Below are positions 54,300 through 63,760 of a stretch of 64,000 nucleotides of DNA, piece after piece. Under the pieces are notes generated by a model that did no database searches, was not told where the DNA came from, and was given only the letters and a program-made list of their open reading frames with translations. A program made the translations under genes and the position numbers. The stretch spans positions 1,205,773 through 1,269,772 of the forward strand of contig JAHLLG010000001.1 of the NCBI GenBank assembly GCA_020444275.1, in the 5' to 3' direction. The stretch is from Bacteroidota bacterium. GTDB lineage: Bacteria > Bacteroidota > Bacteroidia > Bacteroidales > UBA12077. Positions within the stretch are counted from its first letter, which is position 1. Every line of letters begins with the position of its first letter.

Positions 54300-55208
54300 A
54301 TGACAAATGAAGAATTAGCTCCTGTATGCTTGTTTGTATATAATCGACTAGAGGAGACTAAGCGAACTTTAGCAGCATTGCAGAAGAACTATTTAGCAAA
54401 GGAGAGTCAGTTATATATATATTCTGATGGTCCTAAAAACGAAAAAGCAAAACTTCAGGTTCAAAAAGTTAGAGAGTATCTGAAAACAATTAAAGGATTT
54501 CAGACGATTAAGATAATAGAATCAAAAATCAATAAAGGATTAGCTAATTCGATAATTAGTGGTGTGTCAGAAGTTTTAGATAGACATGGGAATATAATTG
54601 TTTTAGAAGATGATTTGCTAACTTCTCAAAACTTTCTAGATTTTATGAATCAGGCGTTGAAATTTTATAAGACTGAAAAAAACGTATTTTCTATATCTGG
54701 TTTCAGTTTAGATTTAAAAAGTTTAAAGAATTATAAAAAAGATTTTTATTGGGGATACAGAGCATCTTCATGGGGATGGGCTACATGGAAAGATAGGTGG
54801 AGAAATCTTGATTGGGAAATTAAAGATTATGATGAGTTTATTTCGAATAAGAATATGCAATTTGAATTCAAACGAAATAGGGGATCAGATATGGTATCAA
54901 TGCTTAAGGCTCAAATGGAAGACCGTATTGATTCATGGGCTATTCGGTGGTGTTATAATCAATTTAAAATGAGTAGTTTTACCCTTTTTCCTGCTATCTC
55001 GAAAATATATAATATTGGTGTTGGAGAAAAGGGAACTCATACGAGACAAAAAGGTCGTTTTGGTCATATTCTTGATGATGGTTTGAAGAGAGAGTTTGAC
55101 TTTGAAAAAGAGATTAGGGTTAATGAAAGTATTGTTTCTGAAGTTACAAAATCTCATTCAATTCAAGCTCGAATATATTGGAAGTTACGTTCTTTTTTAA
55201 AGATTTAA
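54300..55208 (+). CDS. Glycosyltransferase family 2-like (GT-A)
   Basis: A 302-residue GT-A enzyme. APVCLFVYNRLEETKRTLAA is the nucleotide-sugar fold start, IIVLEDDLLTSQNFLDFM carries the acidic metal-binding motif, and YRASSWGWATWKDRW is a well-kept acceptor-region motif found in sugar transferases of this type. The ATG at 54300 lies one base after the previous stop, behind AAGGAG, and is preferred over an overlapping upstream ATG. Donor and acceptor cannot be assigned. Confidence 0.85.
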   Translation: MTNEELAPVCLFVYNRLEETKRTLAALQKNYLAKESQLYIYSDGPKNEKAKLQVQKVREYLKTIKGFQTIKIIESKINKGLANSIISGVSEVLDRHGNIIVLEDDLLTSQNFLDFMNQALKFYKTEKNVFSISGFSLDLKSLKNYKKDFYWGYRASSWGWATWKDRWRNLDWEIKDYDEFISNKNMQFEFKRNRGSDMVSMLKAQMEDRIDSWAIRWCYNQFKMSSFTLFPAISKIYNIGVGEKGTHTRQKGRFGHILDDGLKREFDFEKEIRVNESIVSEVTKSHSIQARIYWKLRSFLKI

Positions 55209-55233
55209 GTTGAAGTTTTAAGGTATAAAAAAA

Positions 55234-56334
55234 ATGAATATGAAGCATAAGATACTCTTCATTATCAATTTTCCTCCTCCTATTCATGGGTCCTCAATGG
55301 TTGGAAAATATATAAAAGATAGCAAAATAATTAACCAGGAGTATAATTGCAAATATATTAACCTCAATATTTCAACATCCGTTGATAAAATTGGTAAAAC
55401 ATCTTTTCGCAAATTATTGCGGTATATCAGTATCTTTTTTAATACTTTCTTTCAACTCATAGTATTTAGACCTAATTTATGTTATTTATCAATAACTGTT
55501 AGTAAAGGAGGATTTTATAAAGATGTTCCGATAGTTTTGTTATCTAAAATATTATGTTCAAAGGTTGTTTATCATCTGCATAATAAGGGAGTAAAGGCTA
55601 ATCAAGAAAAAAGATTAAATAACCTTTTATATAAAGTTGTATTTAAAAAATCATTAGTTATTCTGTTGTCAGAATTATTATTCTCCGATATAGAAAGGTA
55701 TGTAATTAGAGACCAAGTCTATATCTGTCCTAATGGAATTCATGATATCACACAAGAGATTGTTCCAAAGAATAATAATCGATTAGTACAGGTTTTATTT
55801 TTATCAAATCTTATTGAGTCGAAAGGAGTATATCTTTTATTAAGAGCTTTTTCTGAATTGAAAAAAACCAATGTACCATTTAGAGGTATTTTTGTAGGAG
55901 GAGAAGGAGATATAACACATATACAATTTCAACAAAAACTAAAAGAATTAGATTTGGAAAAAGATGTTTTGTACTTAGGTAAGAAGTATGGTAATGAAAA
56001 GAATAGGGTTTTTCAGGAAACTGATATTTTTGCATTTCCTACATATAATGACACCTTTGGACTGGTGAATTTAGAGGCTATGCAACATAGTTTGCCAGTG
56101 GTTTCAACAAAAGAAGGGGGTATTCCTGATGTTGTAGAACATGGCAAGACTGGTTTTCTGATAGATAAGAATGATCATGAAGCGCTTGCTATGAAAATAA
56201 AGCAGTTAATTGAAGATGAGAGTTTGAGAAAAAGAATGGGCAAGTTAGGACGCTTGAAGTATGAAAATAGTTTCACTTTGGAAGTTTTTGAGAATAAAAT
56301 TGTAGAAATATTAAATAACATAATAAAAGGCTAA
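55234..56334 (+). CDS. Glycosyltransferase family 4 (GT-B)
   Basis: A 366-residue GT-B transferase. The N-terminal domain opens with ILFIINFPPPIHGSSMVGKY, and the C-terminal nucleotide-binding domain has VLFLSNLIESKGVYLLL, FVGGEGD and the GT4 motif EAMQHSLPVVSTKEGGIPD, where the conserved E-x7-E pattern is only partly kept. It is a cytosolic or peripheral enzyme adding one sugar to the lipid-linked repeat unit. The start may be the ATG at 55234 or the one 6 bases later. Specificity is unknown. Confidence 0.88.
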   Translation: MNMKHKILFIINFPPPIHGSSMVGKYIKDSKIINQEYNCKYINLNISTSVDKIGKTSFRKLLRYISIFFNTFFQLIVFRPNLCYLSITVSKGGFYKDVPIVLLSKILCSKVVYHLHNKGVKANQEKRLNNLLYKVVFKKSLVILLSELLFSDIERYVIRDQVYICPNGIHDITQEIVPKNNNRLVQVLFLSNLIESKGVYLLLRAFSELKKTNVPFRGIFVGGEGDITHIQFQQKLKELDLEKDVLYLGKKYGNEKNRVFQETDIFAFPTYNDTFGLVNLEAMQHSLPVVSTKEGGIPDVVEHGKTGFLIDKNDHEALAMKIKQLIEDESLRKRMGKLGRLKYENSFTLEVFENKIVEILNNIIKG

Positions 56335-56427
56335 TATTTTCAGTTATGCTGTAGTACTTTACATTCTGATTTCTATTAATTATTATTTCATGTTAATTGT
56401 TTTATAACAAGATTCAAAACCAAGATT

Positions 56428-57189
56428 ATGAAGGATACACGTTTTTATATTGAAGGATTAGGAATAAGTAAAGTTAATTTACAAATTGCGTTGGATCTTA
56501 TTGGAGAAGAGGTAAAAAAGGAAGGGGCTAAATATATTTGTGTAACAAATGCAAGAGCAGCTTATCATGCAATTAAAAATGGAAATTATTGTAAAATTCA
56601 AAATGAATCTTTTTTAACATTGCCTGATGGGAAGCCTTTAGAAATTATAGCAAAATTTAGAGGTTATAAAAATGTTAAAAGAACCTGTGGGCCAGATATA
56701 TTCAATGAATTATGTAGAATATCTAAAGAGGAAAAATACACCCATTTTTTTTATGGAAGTACACAAGAGATTTTAGATAATATGATTGCAAATCTAAAAA
56801 TCAAATATCCATTTCTTGATATTGTTGGAGCTGTATCTCCTCCTTTTGGAACTGCTGATGAGCTTGTTAATGACGAAATTATTTCCGAAATAAATCATAT
56901 AAAGCCAACGTTTATATGGCTAGGTTTAGGTGCTCCAAAACAAGAGATTGTAGCTAGTAAAATGGTAAAACAAGTTAATAATTCGATTTTAATCGGTATT
57001 GGTTTTGTTTTTGAATATGAAGCAGGAAAGGTTAAAAGGCCACCAATGTGGATTCAGAAATCAGGATTCGAATGGTTATATAGGGTGTTCAAACAATTTA
57101 AGAGATCAAAGAATTTTGTTATTCCTTTTTTATATTTTGTATATTTATTGTTTATTGAATTTTTTAAAAGTCTTTTAAGATTAAAATAA
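56428..57189 (+). CDS. WecG/TagA/CpsF family glycosyltransferase (GT26)
   Basis: A 253-residue GT26 enzyme. The catalytic-type Asp is Asp67 in LPDGKPLE, and the family motif WLGLGAPKQEIVASKM lies near residue 173. The C-terminal positively charged helices (RPPMWIQKSGFEWLYRVFKQ and the following hydrophobic stretch) attach the protein to the membrane. Relatives transfer ManNAc (TagA), ManNAcA (WecG) or glucuronic acid to lipid-linked sugars; TagA starts wall teichoic acid linkage units. With diacetamido-uronate genes in the locus, a uronic-acid-type donor is plausible (inference). Confidence 0.9.
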   Translation: MKDTRFYIEGLGISKVNLQIALDLIGEEVKKEGAKYICVTNARAAYHAIKNGNYCKIQNESFLTLPDGKPLEIIAKFRGYKNVKRTCGPDIFNELCRISKEEKYTHFFYGSTQEILDNMIANLKIKYPFLDIVGAVSPPFGTADELVNDEIISEINHIKPTFIWLGLGAPKQEIVASKMVKQVNNSILIGIGFVFEYEAGKVKRPPMWIQKSGFEWLYRVFKQFKRSKNFVIPFLYFVYLLFIEFFKSLLRLK

Positions 57190-57190
57190 A

Positions 57191-58327
57191 ATGAAAATAT
57201 CTTTTATTGGCGATGTAATGCTTGGTCGTTTTATCGCTTCAAAATACAGAAAGACAAATTACCAAGTTGTTGATAGTAAGGTGATAAAATATCTAAAAAA
57301 ATCTGATTATATTATTGGAAATCTAGAATCTCCTGTTTCTTCAAAAATACAAGATGGAGATGATCATTTAGCATTTAAAGGCGAAGCAGGATTATTGACC
57401 CAGTTTAAATTAATTGATTGTTTTTCTCTTTCAAATAATCATATAAATGACTTTGGAAAAGAAGGAATGGATGATACTGTTGAGGAATTGAATAATAATG
57501 GAATTAAATGGAATGGACTTTTTAAAAAAGAATATAAGCCGTTTATAATTGATGATGGGCATGTTAAATGTGCTTTGTTTACATGTACAGATATGATGAA
57601 TATTCCATTTGATAATGAAAACCCATGGACAACACCAAAAGTGGATGACCATTTTTTAGATGAAAAAATAATGGAATATCAAGAGATGGGATATTTTAAC
57701 ATCTTATACGCACATGTAGGAATGCTATTCACAAGATTTCCCAACCCTCCAATTAGAGAACTTTTACAGAAGAAAATTGAAATTGGAGTTGGTTGTATTG
57801 TAACGGTACATTCACATGTGCTTGGGGGAATGGAAAATCATAATGGCAGTCCAATATTTTATAGCATTGGCGATTTTGTAATGGATGGAAATTCTTATAG
57901 AAGAAGAGGAGCGTCTGTTTTAACAATAGAAATCGATCAAAACAAAGTAATTAGCTGGGACATTGAACCTACAATAATAAATAAAGAACTGATTACAGTT
58001 TTTCCCAAAAGTAGAATTTGTAAAAAGATGAGAAAAAGTTGGCTATATGTTTCAAAAAAATTAGAGAGAAATAAAGAAAATTATTTATCATTTTATAAAA
58101 GACAATATCGGATTGAAATATTTCAGCATGCAGTGAGCACATTTAAATTTCTATTATTTAACGAAGGATTAAAGAAAACTTTTAAACTCATTTTTAAGAG
58201 ATTTGAAGAGGTAAAAAGAGTTAAGAGTTGGGTTAGTTCTGATAGAGCTGATAAACGATATGATGATGACGCCATTAAAGAAAATAGGAAAAAATTCTCT
58301 CAAAAGGATTTGTTTAATATTGATTAA
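57191..58327 (+). CDS. CapA/PgsA family metallophosphatase-fold protein
   Basis: A 378-residue CapA-domain protein. The motifs [35 protein letters not shown] and [13 protein letters not shown] match the calcineurin-like fold of CapA/PgsA proteins from poly-gamma-glutamate and capsule loci. No signal peptide is visible, so it is probably cytosolic. The C-terminal 90 residues are basic and helical. Its biochemical role in polysaccharide loci is not settled. It begins one base after the GT26 gene. Confidence 0.85.
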   Translation: MKISFIGDVMLGRFIASKYRKTNYQVVDSKVIKYLKKSDYIIGNLESPVSSKIQDGDDHLAFKGEAGLLTQFKLIDCFSLSNNHINDFGKEGMDDTVEELNNNGIKWNGLFKKEYKPFIIDDGHVKCALFTCTDMMNIPFDNENPWTTPKVDDHFLDEKIMEYQEMGYFNILYAHVGMLFTRFPNPPIRELLQKKIEIGVGCIVTVHSHVLGGMENHNGSPIFYSIGDFVMDGNSYRRRGASVLTIEIDQNKVISWDIEPTIINKELITVFPKSRICKKMRKSWLYVSKKLERNKENYLSFYKRQYRIEIFQHAVSTFKFLLFNEGLKKTFKLIFKRFEEVKRVKSWVSSDRADKRYDDDAIKENRKKFSQKDLFNID

Positions 58328-58341
58328 TCAAAGTTAATAAA

Positions 58342-58908
58342 ATGAAAAAAGTCAAGGTAAAATTTAATAGACCTAGTAAAAGAAAATATGCCATTGAAAT
58401 AATAATATCATTATTTTCTTTGTATTCATTTAAGTACTTTATTAAACTAATTGCATACAAGCATGTTAATTTTATTATTGGTAGAAAGAAGGCATCGATA
58501 GGAAAAGGATCTAAAATACACCCTACCGTGGTTTTTAGACAAGGGGAGCGTATTCGAATTGGTTCAAATTGTTTAATAAACCATAATAATGTTTTACAAG
58601 GGGGGAAAGATATTGGACAAATTATAATAGGGGATTATGTTCAGACTGGTCCAGGTGTAATGATGTTTGCTTTTAATCATTCTATCGATGATTTGGATGT
58701 CCCGTCTATATTACAGGATTATTATGATGGTGATATAATAATAGAAGATGATGTTTGGATTGGAGCAAACTCGGTTGTCGTTGCAGGAGTGACTATTGGA
58801 AAGGGGTCTGTTATTGCAGCAGGGTCAGTTGTAACAAAAGACGTAGAACCTTACTCTATATATGGAGGTGTACCTTCAAAAAAAATTAGATCAAGAATTA
58901 AAGAATAA
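58342..58908 (+). CDS. Hexapeptide-repeat acyltransferase (O-acetyltransferase-like)
   Basis: A 188-residue protein with a basic, partly hydrophobic N-terminus (1-45) that may touch the membrane, then a left-handed beta helix. Repeats include [41 protein letters not shown] and the CoA-proximal [20 protein letters not shown]. The likely catalytic His lies in FAFNHSID. It probably acetylates a sugar of the repeat unit. The ATP-grasp gene follows 10 bases later. Confidence 0.88.
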   Translation: MKKVKVKFNRPSKRKYAIEIIISLFSLYSFKYFIKLIAYKHVNFIIGRKKASIGKGSKIHPTVVFRQGERIRIGSNCLINHNNVLQGGKDIGQIIIGDYVQTGPGVMMFAFNHSIDDLDVPSILQDYYDGDIIIEDDVWIGANSVVVAGVTIGKGSVIAAGSVVTKDVEPYSIYGGVPSKKIRSRIKE

Positions 58909-58918
58909 GATTGTTCAT

Positions 58919-60085
58919 ATGGAAAAAAAGACAGTATTATTATTGGATGGGCAAACTGTACAGGCATTGCCTTTCATGGAATCATTAAGTAGAAACGGTT
59001 ACAAAATAATTGTTTTTTGTGATTCTAAGAACTCATATGGTTATCGTAGTAAATATCCCGATGAAAGAGTTATTTGTCCAAAATGGGCTAATAATCCTGA
59101 AGAGTTTAAAGACTTCTTTTTTGATTTTATAAATAATAGAAAGGTCGATGTGGTTGTTCCAATGAATGATGATTCTGCGAGGTTTTTAAGTAAACATAAA
59201 AAAGATTTTATTGATAAAATAAAATGCTCAATTCCGAATTATGATGTTTTCAATAGTGGTTATGATAAAAATTGTTTAATGAAGACATGTAAAAAGCTTG
59301 ATTTACCGCATCCTAATACTGCAGATTTAGAAGAAGTTAGTCTGGTTGAGGCTTCCAAGATTACGGGTTTTCCGGCAATTATTAAACCGAATCATACTGC
59401 AGGTGGAAGAGGGATGAAGATTGTTAATTCTATTGAAGAACTTGAAGAATTTTACCCAAATATTAGAAAAGAATATGGACATTGTCATATTCAAAAATAC
59501 ATACGGTCAGGAGGTAATCAGTTTAAAGTTCAAATATTTACTGATCAAAAAGGAACTGTTATTTCAACTGTAATGCATAAAGTGAGATATTATCCTGAAA
59601 AAGGAGGAAGTAGTGCTTGCAATGTTACTGTTGATAGGCCTGATTTGGTTGAAAGAGGAGTTAAAATATTGAATGAGATAGGTTGGGAAGGGTTTGCCGA
59701 TTTTGATATGATTGGAGATCCTGACGATAACGAAGTTAAATTCATGGAGATGAATCCAAGGATACCAGCCTGTATCAGAACTTCATTTGTAAGTGGCGTT
59801 GATTTTGCTGAAATTATTATAAACCATAGTCTTGATTTGCCAATTAAAGAATATGAATATGTTCCTGGGAAAACACTTCGTTACTTAGGACTTGAAGTGC
59901 TTTGGTTTTTAAAGAGCGAAAGAAGGTTTACAACAAAGCCTAATTGGTTTAAGTTTTTTGGGAAAAATGTTTTTTATCAGGATGGTAGTTTAAAAGATCC
60001 GAAACCATTTATTTATGGTACTTTTAATAGTTTTAAAAAGCTTTTAAATCCTAAATTTAGAAAAGCTAAAAGCGGTTTAAATTAA
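58919..60085 (+). CDS. ATP-grasp ligase (carbamoyl-phosphate-synthase-like)
   Basis: A 388-residue ATP-grasp enzyme. The glycine-rich ATP loop is IIKPNHTAGGRGMKIV (about 157-172), and the metal-binding acid/Asn motif is VKFMEMNPRIPA (about 272-283). A Rossmann-like N-terminal domain precedes them. Such enzymes in polysaccharide loci usually form an amide between a carboxylate (such as a uronic acid or amino acid) and an amine, which fits the diacetamido-uronic acid pathway here (inference). The ATG at 58919 is preferred over one at 58862 that lies inside the acyltransferase gene. The next gene begins immediately after its stop. Confidence 0.85.
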   Translation: MEKKTVLLLDGQTVQALPFMESLSRNGYKIIVFCDSKNSYGYRSKYPDERVICPKWANNPEEFKDFFFDFINNRKVDVVVPMNDDSARFLSKHKKDFIDKIKCSIPNYDVFNSGYDKNCLMKTCKKLDLPHPNTADLEEVSLVEASKITGFPAIIKPNHTAGGRGMKIVNSIEELEEFYPNIRKEYGHCHIQKYIRSGGNQFKVQIFTDQKGTVISTVMHKVRYYPEKGGSSACNVTVDRPDLVERGVKILNEIGWEGFADFDMIGDPDDNEVKFMEMNPRIPACIRTSFVSGVDFAEIIINHSLDLPIKEYEYVPGKTLRYLGLEVLWFLKSERRFTTKPNWFKFFGKNVFYQDGSLKDPKPFIYGTFNSFKKLLNPKFRKAKSGLN

Positions 60086-60937
60086 ATGAAAATATTAAGC
60101 TTTGATATAGAGGATTGGTTTCATATTAATTTTGACAAAAACTTTAATATTGAAAGCAAATGGGATAGTTTTGACTCACGATTAGAATTAAATACAAAGA
60201 AAATATTGGAACTTCTTTCGGAGAAAGGAATTAAAGCTACTTTCTTTTGCTTAGGCTGGGTTGCTCGTAAATATCCTCATATAATAAGAGAGTTTCAAAA
60301 AGCGGGACATGATATTGGATCTCACTCAGATGTTCATAATCTGGTTTCCTTGATGACACCAGAAGAATTTAATTTGGATTTGAAAAAGTCATTGGAAAGC
60401 ATTGAAAATGTTATAGGGAAAAAAGTAAAAATGTTTAGAGCCCCTGCTTTTTCAATTGGTAAAGAAAATTTATGGGCTTTTGATATTTTGAAAGAAAATG
60501 GCATTGAAATAGATGCTTCAATTTTTCCAGCAAATCACGATTTTGGTGGTTTTCCTGAAATAAGCTTTAATAATCCATTCCTTCTTAATTATAATGGAAA
60601 TAAAATTAAGGAATTTCCTGTGTCGACAATGAATATATTAACGAAGCGGATTGTAATATCAGGAGGAGGTTTTTTTCGATTTTTTCCGTATGGAATAATT
60701 AAGGGACATTTAAAAAGAAATAGTTATTCAATGACTTATTTTCATCCTCGGGATATAGATTCAATGCAACCTATGCTAGATGGGCTTAGTCTAATTCGAA
60801 GATTTAAATCATATTATGGGATTAAAAAAGCATTAAGTAAATTTAAAACTATGTTAAATCAATTTGAATTTATGAGTGTTTCGGAAGCGGACAAAATAAT
60901 TGATTGGAAAAGCAAAGAAATAATTGAGTTAACCTAA
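60086..60937 (+). CDS. NodB-type polysaccharide deacetylase (DUF3473-like C-terminus)
   Basis: A 283-residue carbohydrate esterase 4 enzyme. The metal-binding Asp is in the N-terminal SFDIEDWFH, the second motif is GSHSDVHN (two His), and FRAPAFSIG gives the Arg-x-Pro element. The end has YFHPRDIDSMQP, as in the deacetylase-DUF3473 proteins of exopolysaccharide loci. No signal peptide is present, so it may act on a lipid-linked or cytosolic intermediate. Its start abuts the ATP-grasp stop codon, with no spacer. Confidence 0.9.
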   Translation: MKILSFDIEDWFHINFDKNFNIESKWDSFDSRLELNTKKILELLSEKGIKATFFCLGWVARKYPHIIREFQKAGHDIGSHSDVHNLVSLMTPEEFNLDLKKSLESIENVIGKKVKMFRAPAFSIGKENLWAFDILKENGIEIDASIFPANHDFGGFPEISFNNPFLLNYNGNKIKEFPVSTMNILTKRIVISGGGFFRFFPYGIIKGHLKRNSYSMTYFHPRDIDSMQPMLDGLSLIRRFKSYYGIKKALSKFKTMLNQFEFMSVSEADKIIDWKSKEIIELT

Positions 60938-60981
60938 TTGCCTTACAACAAGATATTTATTAATAATAAAATAGAACAATT

Positions 60982-62859
60982 TTGAAATTAACAATTATAA
61001 ATTCTCCTTATTTTAAAAAAACTATAGCAGGTGAATTTTTACCTTTTATTTGGTCTATTACATTAATTTTGTATATTTTAAGATCAGTATTTTTACCGTT
61101 TAAATTTTTGTTTTTTTTTAGCCTTTTCTTATTAGGCCTTAATGTTATCATTAACTTCAAGCAGAATTATAGCAAGCTTAACTTAAAAGATTTTTATAAG
61201 CTTAAGGAGATTATAATCTTAGGAGCATTTTTAGTTATTGGGATTTTAATTAGCAACAAATTTTATTTACAACCAATTAAAGATTTATCAAACTTTTTAA
61301 TAGTACTACTACTTGTATATATTTATCAAATAATTAAGCCAAAGATTAGTATCAAATTATTACTCCAATTATGGGTGTATTTGACATTAATTATAGGAAT
61401 ATTAGGGTTAATAAAATGGCAATTAGGTATTAGAGAGTTAAATTTCGTATCAAATAATTACATATTAACTCCAACGACTTCTTTTGTAAGCGATTCAAAC
61501 TTCTATGGAAATCACATTATTTTAACAATTATTTTATTCTTGTATGGTTTACAGTCAAGGAAACTAAAAAACAAAGTATTTTTTGATCAAATTATTCTAT
61601 GGGTCTTTATATTAAATATTAGCCTAACCGGTTCTAGAAGATCTATAATGCTGCTTGTAGTTTTAATTTTAATTACTGTATTTTATCTAATTTTTTTCAA
61701 AAGAAAAACTTCAAGTTATTTATATCAGAATTTAAAAGTATTATTATTAACTATTCTCGGATTAATAATATTATTTATATTTTTATTAACCTTTCGAACT
61801 TCAATAATAAAAAACAATAGAACTCGTTCAATTATTACAAGCCAGTTATACAGTTATTCAACCATAATATATCCAAATATTGATAATGAAACCCTATATT
61901 GCAAACTTTGGTTTCCAATGTATAAAATGAAAAATGATTCAAATCTACTTTACAATGGGAATTTTGAAAGAGGTAAAATATTTTGGGGGATTTCCGCTCC
62001 AGATTCTATTTCACATACAATAATTACTACTAAATATGGAAATGCAATTAGAGTATCAAGGTTTGATGGAAAAGGATGGTGGCCTTTGTTATATAAAGGA
62101 CCTGTAATACAATACAAAAAAAACTATACCTATCAATTTTCGTTTAAATTCAGAGTTATTAAAGGGAAAGGAGCTCCATTTAAAATAGGATGGTGGTTAA
62201 AAGAAGATGGAAAGTATATTTACAATCTTAAAAAAGATATTAAACCGCTGGATGATGATTGGAATGAATGTATATGCACTTATACTTTTAAAGAAAACCA
62301 TTTTACGCGAGCCGGAACATTTATGAATTCGCAACATCCATTTACTGTTATAGATTTTGCTGATATTAGCCTTATTTGCTTGGATTGTAATGTTGATAAT
62401 TCTAATCAGTTAAAACCAGATATATTCGCAGAAATAGAAAATAATAAATTTATCTCTCCTAGAACAAATCGTTGGAGATTTGCTTATGAAATTTTCAATA
62501 ACTATAATTTTCTGCAAAAAATGGTTGGAAATGGATTTAATTATGGATCTCTTTATTCAAGCGAATTTATTAAAAATAATAGCAGTAAGTTTGATTACCC
62601 ACATAATCCTATACTATCTGCATTTTTATATTCTGGATTAACTGGAGGATTTTATTATATCTATTTTCTAGTGATGTCGTTTTATTATTATATAAAAAAC
62701 AGAAAGTTTTTACAAGTGTTTTTATATATGTATATAGTAACTTTTTTCTTTATGATGTTTAGTGCAAATAGCCATTTTTCTGTTCCAATATTTACTTTAT
62801 TATCGATATTACCTTTTATAGAAAATATACCAACAAAAAAAGCACAGAATGCACTTTAA
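60982..62859 (+). CDS. O-antigen ligase-like membrane protein with inserted CBM-like domain
   Basis: A 625-residue membrane protein. About ten helices (from about residue 18 to 265, and 540-620) surround a very large extracytoplasmic loop. Residues about 322-470 of this loop look like a CBM4/9-type beta sandwich: LLYNGNFERGKIFWG, a Trp-rich GKGWWPLLYKGPVIQ, then YTYQFSFKFRV. After it, MVGNGFNYGSLYSSEF and DYPHNPILSAFLYSG match the Wzy_C/WaaL periplasmic loop with its conserved His. It may ligate the polymer to its acceptor. The start appears to be a TTG codon, as no ATG is available before the first helix. Confidence 0.8.
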   Translation: MKLTIINSPYFKKTIAGEFLPFIWSITLILYILRSVFLPFKFLFFFSLFLLGLNVIINFKQNYSKLNLKDFYKLKEIIILGAFLVIGILISNKFYLQPIKDLSNFLIVLLLVYIYQIIKPKISIKLLLQLWVYLTLIIGILGLIKWQLGIRELNFVSNNYILTPTTSFVSDSNFYGNHIILTIILFLYGLQSRKLKNKVFFDQIILWVFILNISLTGSRRSIMLLVVLILITVFYLIFFKRKTSSYLYQNLKVLLLTILGLIILFIFLLTFRTSIIKNNRTRSIITSQLYSYSTIIYPNIDNETLYCKLWFPMYKMKNDSNLLYNGNFERGKIFWGISAPDSISHTIITTKYGNAIRVSRFDGKGWWPLLYKGPVIQYKKNYTYQFSFKFRVIKGKGAPFKIGWWLKEDGKYIYNLKKDIKPLDDDWNECICTYTFKENHFTRAGTFMNSQHPFTVIDFADISLICLDCNVDNSNQLKPDIFAEIENNKFISPRTNRWRFAYEIFNNYNFLQKMVGNGFNYGSLYSSEFIKNNSSKFDYPHNPILSAFLYSGLTGGFYYIYFLVMSFYYYIKNRKFLQVFLYMYIVTFFFMMFSANSHFSVPIFTLLSILPFIENIPTKKAQNAL

Positions 62860-62927
62860 AATAATCAAGATCGACATTGTCATTTTTATAGATTATCTAG
62901 TATTATTATATCCTAAAAAGAAATAAA

Positions 62928-63719
62928 ATGAACAAACTAATTTTATTTGTAATATTTGTACTAATTACAGTAAATGTTATGGCTCAAACAAAGGTAGTTG
63001 CGCACCGAGGTTTTTCGAGCAAGTTCCCAGAAAATACTCTCATTGCATTTGAAAAAGCGATTAAATGTGGAGCTGATTATTTTGAGCTTGATGTTCGAAA
63101 AACTTATGATGATTCTTTAGTAGTTGTTCATGATAAAACAATAAATAGAATAAGTTCCAATAATATGAAAGGGACAATTGCTAAAATGTCTTATCAGGAT
63201 TTATCTAAAGTTGATGTAGGAAATAGTGATAAATTTGAATATAAAAAGAAATATAAAAAGGAAAAAATCCCTCTTTTAAGAGAGGTGCTGGAGTTAGCTA
63301 AGAAAGATACAAAAATATGCATTGAAATAAAGACTGAAGGAATTGAAGAGGATGTTGTTAAAATGGTTAATAATTTAAATCTAAGTGAGGAGGTTATTAT
63401 ATTTTCTTTTAAAGATTCGATTTTAACAAAAGTTCGACAACTGAATAAAAACATACCAATACTTTATCTAGTGCATCAAATAGACAGTCAAACACTGGAT
63501 AATGCAAAAAGAAATGATGCATTTGCTATTGGAGTTGGACCTAAAACAATTATCAAACAAGAAGATATTGTTTTTTTTCATAATAATAACTTAGAAATAT
63601 GGAAATGGGTTGTTAACGATATAAATGAAATGAGAGATTTGATTGAAGTAGGAATAGATGGGATAATCACTGATTTCCCAGACAGGGCTTTAAAAATGTC
63701 TAATAAACGAAGACTTTAA
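62928..63719 (+). CDS. Secreted glycerophosphodiester phosphodiesterase
   Basis: A 263-residue GDPD enzyme hydrolysing glycerophosphodiesters to glycerol phosphate. The signal peptide ends VMAQ (residues 1-20), so it works in the periplasm or at the surface. Catalytic and metal residues are complete: His26-Arg27, Glu35-Asn36, Glu53-x-Asp55 and His68. Bacillus GlpQ, of the same family, trims glycerol-phosphate teichoic acid. Its presence in a locus with CDP-glycerol genes suggests turnover or length control of the glycerol-phosphate decoration (inference); phospholipid head-group scavenging is the alternative. Confidence 0.92.
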   Translation: MNKLILFVIFVLITVNVMAQTKVVAHRGFSSKFPENTLIAFEKAIKCGADYFELDVRKTYDDSLVVVHDKTINRISSNNMKGTIAKMSYQDLSKVDVGNSDKFEYKKKYKKEKIPLLREVLELAKKDTKICIEIKTEGIEEDVVKMVNNLNLSEEVIIFSFKDSILTKVRQLNKNIPILYLVHQIDSQTLDNAKRNDAFAIGVGPKTIIKQEDIVFFHNNNLEIWKWVVNDINEMRDLIEVGIDGIITDFPDRALKMSNKRRL

Positions 63720-63760
63720 AAAAATAAAAGCATTTAACTTTGTTGTCTAATTCTAAGTAT

